Shown here in pieces: positions 32,428 to 40,830 of a stretch of 45,594 nt of DNA (positions are counted from its first letter, which is position 1; every line of letters begins with the position of its first letter). Position numbers and translations under genes: made by a program. Source of the DNA: Candidatus Dormiibacterota bacterium (GTDB taxonomy: Bacteria; Chloroflexota; Dormibacteria; Aeolococcales; Bog-877); the NCBI GenBank assembly GCA_013044295.1, contig JABEUU010000188.1, positions 1 to 45,594 of the forward strand. Direction: 5' to 3'. The notes beneath the pieces are model-generated. The model saw only the letters and a program-made list of their open reading frames with translations. It was not told the origin of the DNA and ran no database searches.

Positions 32428-33581
32428 CGCTCCAGTACCTCGGGTGAGATGGGTGCAGTAGCCGCTCCGGCGAGCTGTCGCTCCAGGCTGTCGGCCCGCC
32501 GCGCCAGCTCGGTAAGTCTCTTCGGTTCCACCCCCTGGAGGGAGGCCGCCTCCAAATCCCCCAGCAGGCGGTTCAGGTCGCCGGCCAGCGGTGTCCCGCT
32601 CTCATCAGGCATTCGGCCGAACGCAGGGCCGGCGCTGGCTCTGAGCTCCGCCAGGTAGCGGCCCGCCACCGCCCGCCGATCTGAGGTCCTCGCGTACAGG
32701 TGGGCGAGCGCGTCCAGCTGCTCCTCGGTGGTGCGCACGGAGACCAGTTCCGGCGGCGGCAGCGCCCGACCCAGGCGACGGCCCCGGCTGGCCAGGAAGA
32801 GCAGGACCACCACCGCGACCAGGATGGCGGCGAGCCCCAGCGGAGTGCCCAACAGGAGGGCGGTGGTGCCGTCCCCCAGGCCGTAACCGTGGTGGATCTC
32901 GTCGAAGACCACCCGGCGCCCGGCCGTGGTCCCTGAGGCCAGCACGGCGAACAGGGCGTCCTGGCTCTGGCGCAGGCCGTAGTTGGAGAGGGGGGCCTCG
33001 GACCCGAGCACCACAGCGCGGCCCCTGCCCAGCTGTTCGACCACCGCGACCGGGGCGGCCACCGGGCCCAGGAGGGGCAGAGCGGTGGCCTGGGTGTATC
33101 CCAGGCCGACCGACCGCCCCATCTCCACCTGGAGAGGCGCATGGCCGGCGAGCGGGAGCTGCTCCCGCCAATCGCGGGCGGGATAGGCGCCCCTGGCGGT
33201 GAGGCCGAAAGCGGCCAGGATGGGCGCGTCGACGGCGGTGGTGCCGACGGCGTACAGCAGGGTCCCCCCGCCACGCACGAACCTCACCAGGTCGCCGACC
33301 TGGGCCTTGGTGAAGCTCACGGTTGGGGCCGCCTCCACCAGGGTGCCGGCCGCCCGGAGGGCCGCTGCGAAGCCGTCTCCGGTGAGCCGGGTGGGGACGG
33401 CCCCCAGGGACGCCTCCAGGTGGTAGAAGGCCCAGGTTCCGGCCCGGCCGGTGGCGTAGCTGGAGGGATCGGAATTGTTGGGGGCCGCGGCGGGGGTGAT
33501 CAGGATCGCCAGCGCGGCACCCACCACCACCACCGCCGCCGGCAGCCGGAAGGGGTGCCGGGAACGCGGGACCCGCCTCAA
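32424..33581 (-). CDS. DUF4350-containing membrane protein
   Basis: A 385-residue protein. One helix near the start (residues about 12-30), a periplasmic-side domain of the DUF4350 type (SSYATGRAGTWAFYHLEASLGA, VRFVRGGGTLLYAVG, GRRVVFDEIHHGYG), a second helix (about 262-285), then a cytoplasmic helical tail. TTG 33581 is chosen because it overlaps the upstream stop as TTGA, giving a start just before the first helix; longer frames lack support. Members adjoin moxR and DUF58 genes in many actinobacteria. Role unknown, probably in an envelope complex. Confidence 0.83.
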   Translation of the reverse strand: MRRVPRSRHPFRLPAAVVVVGAALAILITPAAAPNNSDPSSYATGRAGTWAFYHLEASLGAVPTRLTGDGFAAALRAAGTLVEAAPTVSFTKAQVGDLVRFVRGGGTLLYAVGTTAVDAPILAAFGLTARGAYPARDWREQLPLAGHAPLQVEMGRSVGLGYTQATALPLLGPVAAPVAVVEQLGRGRAVVLGSEAPLSNYGLRQSQDALFAVLASGTTAGRRVVFDEIHHGYGLGDGTTALLLGTPLGLAAILVAVVVLLFLASRGRRLGRALPPPELVSVRTTEEQLDALAHLYARTSDRRAVAGRYLAELRASAGPAFGRMPDESGTPLAGDLNRLLGDLEAASLQGVEPKRLTELARRADSLERQLAGAATAPISPEVLER

Positions 33582-34477
33582 CGCCCCAGCCCCAAGGCGG
33601 CCGCCCGGCAGGCCGCGTTGAACCGGGAGCAGCCCTGCGAACCTGGATCGCGACCACCGTAGACAACGGCGTTGAACTGGGCCACCAGCGGTCGTAGGGC
33701 GGGCTCCAGATCGGCCACCTGCCGCGCCTGCTGCAGCAGCTCCGAATTGGTCCAGCTGGGGTCGACCTGGAGCACGCGGCGCTCGCTGGCGCTGATCAGG
33801 AGGGCTTGGAACGAGGCTCGGACGGCATCCGTGAATCGGCCCTCCTGGAGGAGCTGGTCGGCGCTGGCGAAGAGCCTCTCCGGGCGCTCGCGGCACGTGG
33901 CGAGCGTGGCGGGCATCGCCCGGCCGGCCCCCTCCGGAAGCCGACTCCGCGAGCGGTGCAGCAGCGCCACGGCCAGCGCTGCCCCCGCTCCGACCCCTAT
34001 CAGCGCCAGCAGGCTCCAGAGCAGGCGACCCCCGCCTACAAAGATGGCGCGCAGGAGCTGGCGCAGGAAGTTGGCCAGGCCGGACATCAGGCTGTTGCGC
34101 GGTGCCGCCGGACGGTCGAGAGCAGCCAGCTGCGCACTGGCGTACACCTGCGCCAGCCGCTTGCCGACCGTGGACGGGGCGGACTGAGAGTTCGACACCG
34201 CCGCGCTGAGCAGGCGGAGCTGGTGGCCGGCCCTGACCTGCTGCCCGGCACGGAGCTCACCAGCTATGACCCCAGCCGCCGGGATGGCCCGGGCGATGCT
34301 CTGTAGATCGCTCGCGGCCGCTTGAAAGTGGCCCTGATCAAAGGCGGCCTGAGCGGCCGCGAGGGTGGCGGAGGGGGTATCTGGCCCAGCGCCAAGCGCG
34401 ATCAGGGGAAAGGAGCTCAGGCCGGCCACACTCAGGGCGAGGATGCTGGCGGCGAGGAGGCGCCCGCCGCGGCTCAA
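33578..34477 (-). CDS. DUF4129-containing membrane protein
   Basis: A 299-residue protein from TTG 34477, which overlaps the upstream stop as TTGA. It has an N-terminal signal-like helix, an extracytoplasmic helical region, a central membrane helix (about 150-172), and a C-terminal DUF4129 domain with ADQLLQEGRFTDAVRASFQALL, VDPSWTNSELLQQ and RPLVAQFNAVVYGG. DUF4129 often accompanies MoxR-DUF58 genes and some transglutaminase-like proteins. Function unknown; likely part of a membrane complex with the neighbours. Confidence 0.83.
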   Translation of the reverse strand: MSRGGRLLAASILALSVAGLSSFPLIALGAGPDTPSATLAAAQAAFDQGHFQAAASDLQSIARAIPAAGVIAGELRAGQQVRAGHQLRLLSAAVSNSQSAPSTVGKRLAQVYASAQLAALDRPAAPRNSLMSGLANFLRQLLRAIFVGGGRLLWSLLALIGVGAGAALAVALLHRSRSRLPEGAGRAMPATLATCRERPERLFASADQLLQEGRFTDAVRASFQALLISASERRVLQVDPSWTNSELLQQARQVADLEPALRPLVAQFNAVVYGGRDPGSQGCSRFNAACRAAALGLGR

Positions 34478-35412
34478 GCCGGGCCTTGGCCCGCCGAGAT
34501 CTGCTGCGCCAGCAGCTCCAGGTCGAAGGCCTCCTTGCGGACCCGAAGGTCGAAGTAGAGGAGGGTCAGCCCCGCGGCCAGGATCGGTGCCACCAGCACC
34601 GCCACCACCAGGGTGGCGACGTCCCCGACCACCGTCCCAGCCGCGGAGCTGGCGCCACCGACGGCGCTGACCCCGACCCCGACCAGTATCCCCAGGGCCA
34701 GTCCGATCAGGAGCTCCACCAGGACCAGGGAGAGCAGGACTCCGAAGACCCTGCCGGCATGACCGGAGGTGAGCCGCCAGCTGCGCTGGATGGCTTCCCA
34801 GGGACGCAGGCCCTCCAGCACCAGGGATGGGGTCGCGACCACCAGCCGGACGTACACCATCACCGCCCCCACGATCCCCACCAGGGCCACCAGCACCGCG
34901 AGCACTCCCCCGCCCCGGCCCAGGAGCAGGACGAGGAGGGTGGTCACCGCCCCGAGTACGACCAGGGCGGCCACCGCCAGGGCCAGGTAGATGAGCCCCA
35001 GGACGATCAGGGCGCCCCACCGCCGTACCGCGAAGCGGTAGCAGTCCCCGGCGGAGGTGGGAATGCTCAGGAAACGATCGGCGACGGTCTTGGTGAAGGC
35101 GGCCGTCTGCAGCGGCACCACCACCGCGATGTTGATCACGGTCAGCACCGCAGCGATCACCAGCAGCCCCACCAGAGCCACCAGCAGCGTGTGCAGCTGC
35201 GCGGAGGTGAGCGCCTTACCGGCGCCGGGGTGGAGATTCCGACTCGGAGCGGTCAGGCCCAGCAGGTCGGCGATCACCTGATAGGGCACCTGGACGAGCG
35301 CGATCACCGCCAGGAAGAGCCAGAAGTTCTGCCGGTAGAGGCTGAATACGGTGTCGATCAGCTCGGTCACCCGCAGGGGGCGGAGTCGGAGTCCGGCCGG
35401 CGGCGACTGCAT
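34474..35412 (-). CDS. Polytopic membrane protein, first gene of the MoxR operon
   Basis: A 312-residue protein with about six hydrophobic helices (near residues 30, 85, 140, 175, 225 and 260), beginning LRPLRVTELIDTVFSLYRQNFWLF. That start and the central PSLVLEGLRPWEAIQRSWRLT resemble the membrane domain attached to glycerophosphodiester phosphodiesterases and DUF975-like proteins. ATG 35412 has a TAGGCT box seven bases upstream and no ribosome-binding site. The stop overlaps the DUF4129 start. Function unknown. Confidence 0.8.
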   Translation of the reverse strand: MQSPPAGLRLRPLRVTELIDTVFSLYRQNFWLFLAVIALVQVPYQVIADLLGLTAPSRNLHPGAGKALTSAQLHTLLVALVGLLVIAAVLTVINIAVVVPLQTAAFTKTVADRFLSIPTSAGDCYRFAVRRWGALIVLGLIYLALAVAALVVLGAVTTLLVLLLGRGGGVLAVLVALVGIVGAVMVYVRLVVATPSLVLEGLRPWEAIQRSWRLTSGHAGRVFGVLLSLVLVELLIGLALGILVGVGVSAVGGASSAAGTVVGDVATLVVAVLVAPILAAGLTLLYFDLRVRKEAFDLELLAQQISAGQGPA

Positions 35413-35419
35413 CTGCTGC

Positions 35420-35425
35420 AGCCTA
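35420..35425 (-). promoter_or_regulatory. -10 box TAGGCT for the MoxR-DUF58 operon, leaderless arrangement
   Basis: TAGGCT on the minus strand is followed by seven bases and the ATG at 35412. It lies 23 bases from a plus-strand -10 (35449-35454), making a compact divergent promoter whose -35 regions overlap. Confidence 0.5.
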
Positions 35426-35448
35426 CACGAAAGCGGTCGCCGCAATGC

Positions 35449-35454
35449 TATCTT
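35449..35454 (+). promoter_or_regulatory. -10 box TATCTT for the divergent small gene
   Basis: TATCTT ends eight bases before TTG 35463, which has no ribosome-binding site. The box overlaps an alternative ATG start at 35445, arguing that the TTG is the real start. Confidence 0.45.
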
Positions 35455-35462
35455 CAGCGCCG

Positions 35463-35903
35463 TTGCAGGATTCCAATCCCGGCCCCCTGATCGCCGAGCT
35501 GGTGGACCCAGCTGAAACGGCAGTCGCCCCCCGCCGCCTGTGGGCGCTGCTGATCGCCGCCGCCCCCCTGGCGGCTCGCCTGGGCTGGTGGTGGTGGCGC
35601 CAGTCTCGGGCCACCGAGGGCCGTCAAGCGACGCCCGGCCCGAGGGCAGTGGTCTTCGAGCACACCGAGGTCCGGATGACCAAGCGTCTGCTGGGGAGAT
35701 GGAAGGTGCGGGTGACCAGCACCCGCTGGCAGCCTGGAGGCGGGCCGGAGCCAGTCGCGGCGAGACTGTTGGTCGCCCGACCGGGCCAGCTGGCTCGCCT
35801 GCTCCTGCTGGGCCTGGGCCGACTCCCTGGCCCGACCCCAGTGGGCGGCGGTCAACCCACGGCCAAGCTGCCCCCGGCGACATCCCGAGACCAGCGCGGC
35901 TAG
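35463..35903 (+). CDS. Hypothetical protein with one membrane helix
   Basis: 146 residues from TTG 35463 (ATG 35445 in the same frame is the longer alternative). A single hydrophobic segment (LWALLIAAAPLAARLGWWWW, about residues 26-45) is followed by a basic beta-rich stretch (RAVVFEHTEVRMTKRLLGRW) and a Pro/Gly-rich tail. No family is recognised. Its divergent promoter shared with the MoxR operon is the only contextual hint. Confidence 0.45.
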   Translation: MQDSNPGPLIAELVDPAETAVAPRRLWALLIAAAPLAARLGWWWWRQSRATEGRQATPGPRAVVFEHTEVRMTKRLLGRWKVRVTSTRWQPGGGPEPVAARLLVARPGQLARLLLLGLGRLPGPTPVGGGQPTAKLPPATSRDQRG

Positions 35904-35959
35904 GGCCGGAACGGCGTCGCCGCCGGCACGCCACCTCCTCGGCTTGTCAAACTCTGCCG

Positions 35960-37144
35960 ATGGGAAGCGGGGCTGACGACGATCTGAGAGCGAATCCACC
36001 CCTGGAGTTCGACCCACTCTGGGAGCCACCCCCCGGCGCCGCCGGTCGGCCCCTGTCCGGGGTTCGGGTGCTGGACGTGTCCCGGGTGCTGGCGGGGCCC
36101 TACTGCGCGATGCTGCTGGCGGACCTCGGCGCCACCGTGGTCAAGGTCGAGGGCCCCCAGGGAGACGAGACGCGGCGCTGGGGACCGCCCTTCCACAATG
36201 GCACCGCCACCTACTTCTACACCGCCAACCGCAACAAGCGGGGCCTGCGCCTCGACCTCTCTTTCCCCTCGGATCGGGAGCGCCTCCAGCGCTTGCTCCG
36301 CCATGCCGATGTTCTGGTCCACAACTTCACGGCCCATGTCCTGACCCGGTTCCATCTCACCTACGACGAGGTGGCGGCCATCAATCCAAGCTGCATCCAC
36401 TGCGGGATATCCGGCTTCGGGGCCGAGGACCCGGATCGACCGGGGTTCGATCTCGTGGCCCAGGCCATGGGTGGCCTGATGTCGATCACGGGCAGCCCGG
36501 GCGGCCCCCCAACCAAGGTCGGCGTGCCCATCTCCGACCTCGCCGCCGGCCTCTTCTCGGCCCTGGCGGTCAGCGCCTGCCTGCGGGACCGCGAGCGGCG
36601 CGGATCTGGCGCCCAGGTGGAGGTCTCGCTGCTCGACTCGGTCGTGGCCCTGCTCAGCAATCAGGCCATGGCCCACTTGGCGGGCGGAGTGGAGCCGACC
36701 CCCCTGGGCAACGATCACCCTCAGGTGGCTCCCTACGGGCTCTACCTGACTCGCCGGGGCAGCATCGTTATCGCCGCCGGAACTGACGGCCAGTTCGCAG
36801 CCCTGTGCCGCGAGTTGGGGGCCCCGGAGCTGGCTGTGGACCCGCGGTTTGCCAGCAACCCGGCCCGAGTCAGCCATCTCCCAGAGCTGCGGCTGCGTTT
36901 GGAGGCCCTCCTGGCGGAGGCCGATGCGGACGCCTGGCAGCTGCGCCTGGAGGGAGCCGGGATTCCCTGCGGGATGGTCCACTCGGTGGCCGAGGTGTTC
37001 GCCGAAGTGGGGGCTCGCCTGGTGCGAACGGTTGACGGGATCCCCCAGTCGATGGCTCCGATCCGTCTCAACGGCGAGTACCTGGCGCCCTTTCTGGGAC
37101 CACCGGCCGCGAGCGGTCCCGCCGCGGCCCCGCCTGGAAGCTGA
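35960..37144 (+). CDS. Family III CoA-transferase (CaiB/BaiF)
   Basis: A 394-residue class III CoA-transferase, moving CoA between carboxylic acids through an aspartyl-CoA thioester. Family features: LSGVRVLDVSRVLAGPYCAMLLADLGA at about residues 30-56 (read as two parts), VVKVEGPQGDETR, the catalytic Asp in RPGFDLVAQAMGG (about residue 168), TKVGVPISDLAAGL, and VEVSLLDSVVALL. Substrate (formyl-, carnitine-, succinyl- or other CoA) is not determined. ATG 35960 gives normal length. It stands alone between the small membrane gene and a CHAP gene. Confidence 0.92.
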   Translation: MGSGADDDLRANPPLEFDPLWEPPPGAAGRPLSGVRVLDVSRVLAGPYCAMLLADLGATVVKVEGPQGDETRRWGPPFHNGTATYFYTANRNKRGLRLDLSFPSDRERLQRLLRHADVLVHNFTAHVLTRFHLTYDEVAAINPSCIHCGISGFGAEDPDRPGFDLVAQAMGGLMSITGSPGGPPTKVGVPISDLAAGLFSALAVSACLRDRERRGSGAQVEVSLLDSVVALLSNQAMAHLAGGVEPTPLGNDHPQVAPYGLYLTRRGSIVIAAGTDGQFAALCRELGAPELAVDPRFASNPARVSHLPELRLRLEALLAEADADAWQLRLEGAGIPCGMVHSVAEVFAEVGARLVRTVDGIPQSMAPIRLNGEYLAPFLGPPAASGPAAAPPGS

Positions 37145-37158
37145 GCCAAGCGGCTTCC
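37136..37158 (+). terminator. Hairpin spanning the CoA-transferase stop codon
   Basis: GGAAGCTG (37136-37143) pairs with CGGCTTCC (37151-37158), seven Watson-Crick pairs and one G-U, with a seven-base loop. The stop codon TGA (37142-37144) lies at the loop side. No T-tract follows, so its role is uncertain. Confidence 0.35.
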
Positions 37159-37473
37159 TGGTCTGCCGCGAGCCGACGGGGCTGGCCTGTCCGGCGCGGC
37201 GGCCCCAACGCTCCAGCGGAGGGGGCACGCATGGATGCGGTCCCACCGGGCCATTGCGCCTGGCCTGCGCGGTGGCGCTGGGCGGATTCGTCCGAGACGG
37301 CCCTTTGCGAGGGCCGACCCCCGGGCCCCGGCGGCCGATGGGCGGCGGGCTTCTGGGGCCACCGCTCAGGGCCGGCGGCGAGCCCCTTTGGTGCCGGATC
37401 GTCACCGGCCTTGCAGCCCGGCGCGATCGGTGTTAGTGTCCCCACTCGAGACAATCTTGTTCTCGTCCCACTC
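37145..37473 (+). other. Intergenic region before the third CHAP gene
   Basis: 329 bases with no convincing gene; the frames that cross it have no ribosome-binding site and no recognisable product. It contains the stop-codon hairpin of the CoA-transferase gene and the promoter at 37411-37439. Confidence 0.5.
37411..37439 (+). promoter_or_regulatory. Candidate promoter for the coiled-coil CHAP gene
   Basis: A -35-like TTGCAG (37411-37416) and a -10-like TAGTGT (37434-37439) are exactly 17 bases apart. Transcription would begin near 37446, leaving a leader of about 28 nt. Confidence 0.5.
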
Positions 37474-38628
37474 ATGTCTCAAAACAAAGCATCGCGCTGC
37501 CTGCGCCTGAGCGCCCAGTTGGGTCTGTTCGGTGTGGCCGGGCTGGCCGCCTCTCTTTTCGCCACCAGCGATGTCGGCGCCAGCAGTCTGGGCCAGCAGA
37601 TCGCGCAGCTGCAGGCGCAGCAGTCGTCACTCAGCTCTCAGCTGGCGTCCGTGCGGGGGCAGGCCTCGCAAGCTGGCCAGCAGGCCGCGGCCACCCAGCA
37701 GCAGGTGAAGGTCACCCTGAGCCAGCTGGCCCAGGAGCAACAGCAGTTGAACCGAGCCAACGCCGCCCTGGCCACCACCAACGACCAGATCGCCGTTGAG
37801 CAGGCCCAGATCGTGGTCGATCGCTCCCAGCTGGCGACCCTGGTCACCCAGATGTACCAGCACGGCAGCGCCGACAATCTCAGCACCGCGATCGCCGACA
37901 GCTCCGGCATCGCCCAGTTCGTCGACAGCACCCTGCAGCTGCAGACAGTGGGGCAACAGTTCTCCACCCTCACAACTCAGCTGCTGACCGAGGAGGCCGC
38001 CCTGAAGACGCTGCAGGCGTCCCAGGTGGTCCAGCAGGAGCATGTCTCCAGCCTGGTCGCCGGTCTGCAGAGCCGCAGCGCCCAGCTCCAGAGCCAGGAG
38101 GCCAGCTTCAACCAGCAGGCCTCGTCGCTCAGCGGCCAGGCGGGCCAGATCGCCAGCCAGATCCAGCAAGTGGCCAGCCGGATCCAGACCCTGCAGGCAG
38201 AGGAGATAGCGGTCAGCAACTACGGAGGCTCGGCGGGAGCTGAGGAGGGGACCATTTTGGCCACCTACGGACCGCCATCACCCCCCTACGGCACCAGTCC
38301 CGACAACTACCCCTGGGGCCAGTGCACCTGGTTCGTCGCCACCCAGACCTCCGTCCCCTGGGCGCCGATGGGCAACGCAGACCAGTGGATTTCTGAGGAC
38401 GCCTCCATGGGAGCCTACGCCTGGGGCACCACGCCCAGGGCGGGCTCGATGGTGGTCTTTCGGCCCGGGGGGGCCTACGACCCCTACTACGGGCACGTGG
38501 CCTGGGTGGTGGCGGTGATCAGCCCAACCACCTTCATCGTCAAGGAGGCCAACTTCATCGGATTCGGCGAGGTTGACGAGCGGGAGATCTACACGCTGCA
38601 GGGTGTGGAAGGATTCATCTACGGTTAG
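37474..38628 (+). CDS. Secreted coiled-coil CHAP peptidoglycan hydrolase
   Basis: A 384-residue protein from ATG 37474: signal peptide (about residues 1-35), a long Gln/Ser/Ala-rich coiled coil (about 36-245) in two segments, a Gly/Pro linker, and a C-terminal CHAP domain with Cys in GQCTWFVATQ, His in YGHVAWVV and KEANFIG, ending GFIYG. The layout matches RipC/PcsB/CwlO-type enzymes held inactive by their coiled coil. It is a paralogue of the CHAP proteins at the window start and at 14141-15094. A hairpin (38611-38639) covers its stop and the next start. Confidence 0.92.
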   Translation: MSQNKASRCLRLSAQLGLFGVAGLAASLFATSDVGASSLGQQIAQLQAQQSSLSSQLASVRGQASQAGQQAAATQQQVKVTLSQLAQEQQQLNRANAALATTNDQIAVEQAQIVVDRSQLATLVTQMYQHGSADNLSTAIADSSGIAQFVDSTLQLQTVGQQFSTLTTQLLTEEAALKTLQASQVVQQEHVSSLVAGLQSRSAQLQSQEASFNQQASSLSGQAGQIASQIQQVASRIQTLQAEEIAVSNYGGSAGAEEGTILATYGPPSPPYGTSPDNYPWGQCTWFVATQTSVPWAPMGNADQWISEDASMGAYAWGTTPRAGSMVVFRPGGAYDPYYGHVAWVVAVISPTTFIVKEANFIGFGEVDEREIYTLQGVEGFIYG

Positions 38629-38639
38629 GGGATGAATTC
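38611..38639 (+). repeat. Hairpin joining the CHAP stop and the DHH start
   Basis: GGATTCATC (38611-38619) pairs with GATGAATTC (38631-38639): eight Watson-Crick pairs and one G-U. The CHAP stop TAG lies in the 11-base loop and the DHH ATG (38632) in the right arm, so ribosomes ending the first gene could free the second start. Confidence 0.45.
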
Positions 38640-39534
38640 ATCATCCGCGGCCGCGCTTGAGACTCCCGACCAGGCAGCCGTCCTGGTTCCCCAGGTGGGC
38701 GTCGACCGCCCCCTGGTGGTCTATCACGGGGACTGTCCCGACGGGTTCGGAGCCGCCTTCGCCGCCTGGAAGCTGTACGGCGACCAGGCCGACTACCTCC
38801 CGGTCAGCCACGGGGACACGCCCCCAGACATGCGCGGCCGGCGGGTGATCGTGGCTGACTTCGCCTACGATCGCGCGACCAGCCTCTCGCTGTTCGAGTC
38901 CGCCGACAGCCTGGTGATCCTGGACCACCACCGTTCGGCGGAGGGTGAGATCGGCGACCTCCCCTTCTGCGTCTTCGACATGGACCGCAGCGGGGCGGTG
39001 ATGATGTGGCAGCACCTCCATCGGGAGCCGGTTCCGCTGCTCTTGCAGTACGTCCAGGATCGCGACCTGTGGCGCAACCGACTGCCCGAGAGCGAGGAGG
39101 TCTCGGCGGCCCTGCGCGCTCGCCCCTTCGACTTCCAAACCTGGGACACCATCGACATCGCCCAGCTGCGCAGCGAGGGCCGTGCCCTGCTCGCCTACCA
39201 GCGCCGAATGGTCGACAGGATTGCCGCCCACGCCAGCCCGGTGGAGATCCTGGGCGTCAAGGTTCCGGCCGTAAACAGCCCCATCCTGCAGAGCGAGCTC
39301 GGGGACCGCTTGGTCAAGGGGCACCCCTTCGCGGCGGTTTGGTGGCAGGGCGCCGGAGAGGTGGCCAGATGGTCGCTGCGCTCGAGCCCCGCGGGGCTCG
39401 ACGTGAGTGAGATCGCCGCTCGGTATGGGGGCGGTGGCCACCGCACCGCCGCCGGCTTCAAGGGATCGCCGCCTGTCAACGGCAAGGTTCCCCTGCCCTT
39501 GAGCGAGCCAAGCAACGAGGAGGTCGGCGCTTAG
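38632..39534 (+). CDS. DHH-family phosphoesterase
   Basis: A 300-residue DHH/DHHA1 protein. The DHH motif is LDHHRSA (about residues 101-107), preceded by the first metal motif YHGDCPDGFGAA (about 31-42) and VIVADFAYD; the DHHA1 end is GGGGHRTAAGF. Members hydrolyse cyclic dinucleotides, pAp, oligoribonucleotides or polyphosphate-like substrates. The N-terminal ~25 residues are unconserved. It starts three bases after the CHAP stop and ends overlapping the convergent glycosyltransferase gene by 4 nt. Substrate unknown. Confidence 0.88.
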   Translation: MNSSSAAALETPDQAAVLVPQVGVDRPLVVYHGDCPDGFGAAFAAWKLYGDQADYLPVSHGDTPPDMRGRRVIVADFAYDRATSLSLFESADSLVILDHHRSAEGEIGDLPFCVFDMDRSGAVMMWQHLHREPVPLLLQYVQDRDLWRNRLPESEEVSAALRARPFDFQTWDTIDIAQLRSEGRALLAYQRRMVDRIAAHASPVEILGVKVPAVNSPILQSELGDRLVKGHPFAAVWWQGAGEVARWSLRSSPAGLDVSEIAARYGGGGHRTAAGFKGSPPVNGKVPLPLSEPSNEEVGA

Positions 39535-40631
39535 GCCCACCCGCCGGAGCGGCGGTCGGCCGCCTCCAGAGCCGTCCAGAGTTGGCTGTTGCCGGGGTGC
39601 CACCGGCCAGGCTGGAGTTCCCGGGCCCGGCGGTAGGCGACGCCGATCTGGTTGACCCGCGCCATCTCCAGTACCACCACACCAGGGGAGATGGCGGCCG
39701 CCCGGCGGGCGTTGGCAGCCTGCTCGGCTCCCCGCAGGGTGTCGGAGCGGGCGGCCACCACCACCGCGCGTTTGCCAAGCGCCAGGATCTCGGCCAGCGT
39801 GCTGCGTCCCGCGCGCGCCACCACCACCTCCGCGGCCGCCATGCTGGCCAGGGCCAGGGCGGGGTCGAGCCCCAACTCCAGATGGGGATAGCGCTCCTTC
39901 GCCCAGCCAGGGAGGGGACCCGCGAAGACCCTGCAGCTGGGAAGCTGACCGCACCCCACCGCCCGGTCGAGCGCGCCCAGCAGAGCTGCGGTGGACCGCT
40001 CCAGCTCATGGTCGCCGCGGCTGCCTCCCCCGAGCACCGCCACCACGGGATTGCGCGCGGCTCCGGCGGGGGCCCGGGGCCGCACCAGAGCTGGGAGCAG
40101 CAGCGCGGGCAGGCCGGCCAGACGCCCCAGGCGCCAGTCCCGCCTCAGCTCCCCGACCAGGATCAGGTCGGCAGGGGCATGCAGGGCGGCCTGGAGCAGG
40201 CGGGCCCCCCGGGAGTGAGCGGGGTTGTCCAGGTCGTGCCGATTGGCAACCACCACCAGCGCCGCCCCGGTCGCCGCGCGCAGCAGGGGAACCAGGAAGG
40301 CGTAGCCGTCCACCACCAGCGCTGCCGGGCGCTGCCGGGCCAGCCTCTCCAGCAGCCGCTGCACGGCGGACGAGTCGATCAGGGTCTGCTGGATGTCGCC
40401 CCCTCGCTCAAGATCAAACTCGTCGACTGGGAAGGGGCAGGCCCGGCGCGCGAAGGGAGCCGCGGTGGCTGATGTGAGCACCCGGATCCGACCCGGTGCC
40501 TGGCCGGCGGCGACGGTCTGGGCCAGGCTGACGGTCTCCATGAGTCGGCCCAACCCCGGCTCACCTCGGGCGAGAAACCAAGTCGGGCCGCGCCGCAGCG
40601 CGGGGACCACCGCCCGGCCGGGTTCAGCCAT
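39531..40631 (-). CDS. MurG-like GT-B glycosyltransferase
   Basis: A 366-residue two-domain GT-B protein. The C-terminal domain has GGGSRGDHELERSTAALL and the nucleotide-sugar site VVVARAGRSTLAEILALGK, as in MurG and related family 28 enzymes. The N-terminal domain lacks the GGTGGH signature of true MurG, having only GEPGLGRLMETVSLA. It more likely transfers sugar in surface polysaccharide or glycolipid synthesis. ATG 40631 is chosen at the first residues resembling the fold; no strong ribosome-binding site is seen. Confidence 0.75.
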   Translation of the reverse strand: MAEPGRAVVPALRRGPTWFLARGEPGLGRLMETVSLAQTVAAGQAPGRIRVLTSATAAPFARRACPFPVDEFDLERGGDIQQTLIDSSAVQRLLERLARQRPAALVVDGYAFLVPLLRAATGAALVVVANRHDLDNPAHSRGARLLQAALHAPADLILVGELRRDWRLGRLAGLPALLLPALVRPRAPAGAARNPVVAVLGGGSRGDHELERSTAALLGALDRAVGCGQLPSCRVFAGPLPGWAKERYPHLELGLDPALALASMAAAEVVVARAGRSTLAEILALGKRAVVVAARSDTLRGAEQAANARRAAAISPGVVVLEMARVNQIGVAYRRARELQPGRWHPGNSQLWTALEAADRRSGGWA

Positions 40632-40830
40632 GAGAGAGCACGGCCATGATCGGGACGCGGCGCTGAGATCCGGGTGCGGCGGAGCCCCTGCGCCATCGGT
40701 GTCGGGCCCGCTCGCGAGATCCGCGCGACCGCGGCTCGGTCGCGCGGAGATGGGGAATGTGGCGCCGGGCACCGAAGGTCACGGGCCCATGTTGACAGCG
40801 CCAGGCGGGCTCCGCGGCCGACCGAATCGC

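Noticed and set aside
35900-37405. A 501-codon minus-strand frame
   Set aside because: Antisense to the CoA-transferase gene, whose motifs are intact; composition is shadow-like.
38641-39954. A 437-codon minus-strand frame
   Set aside because: Antisense to the DHH phosphoesterase gene, which has complete DHH and DHHA1 motifs.
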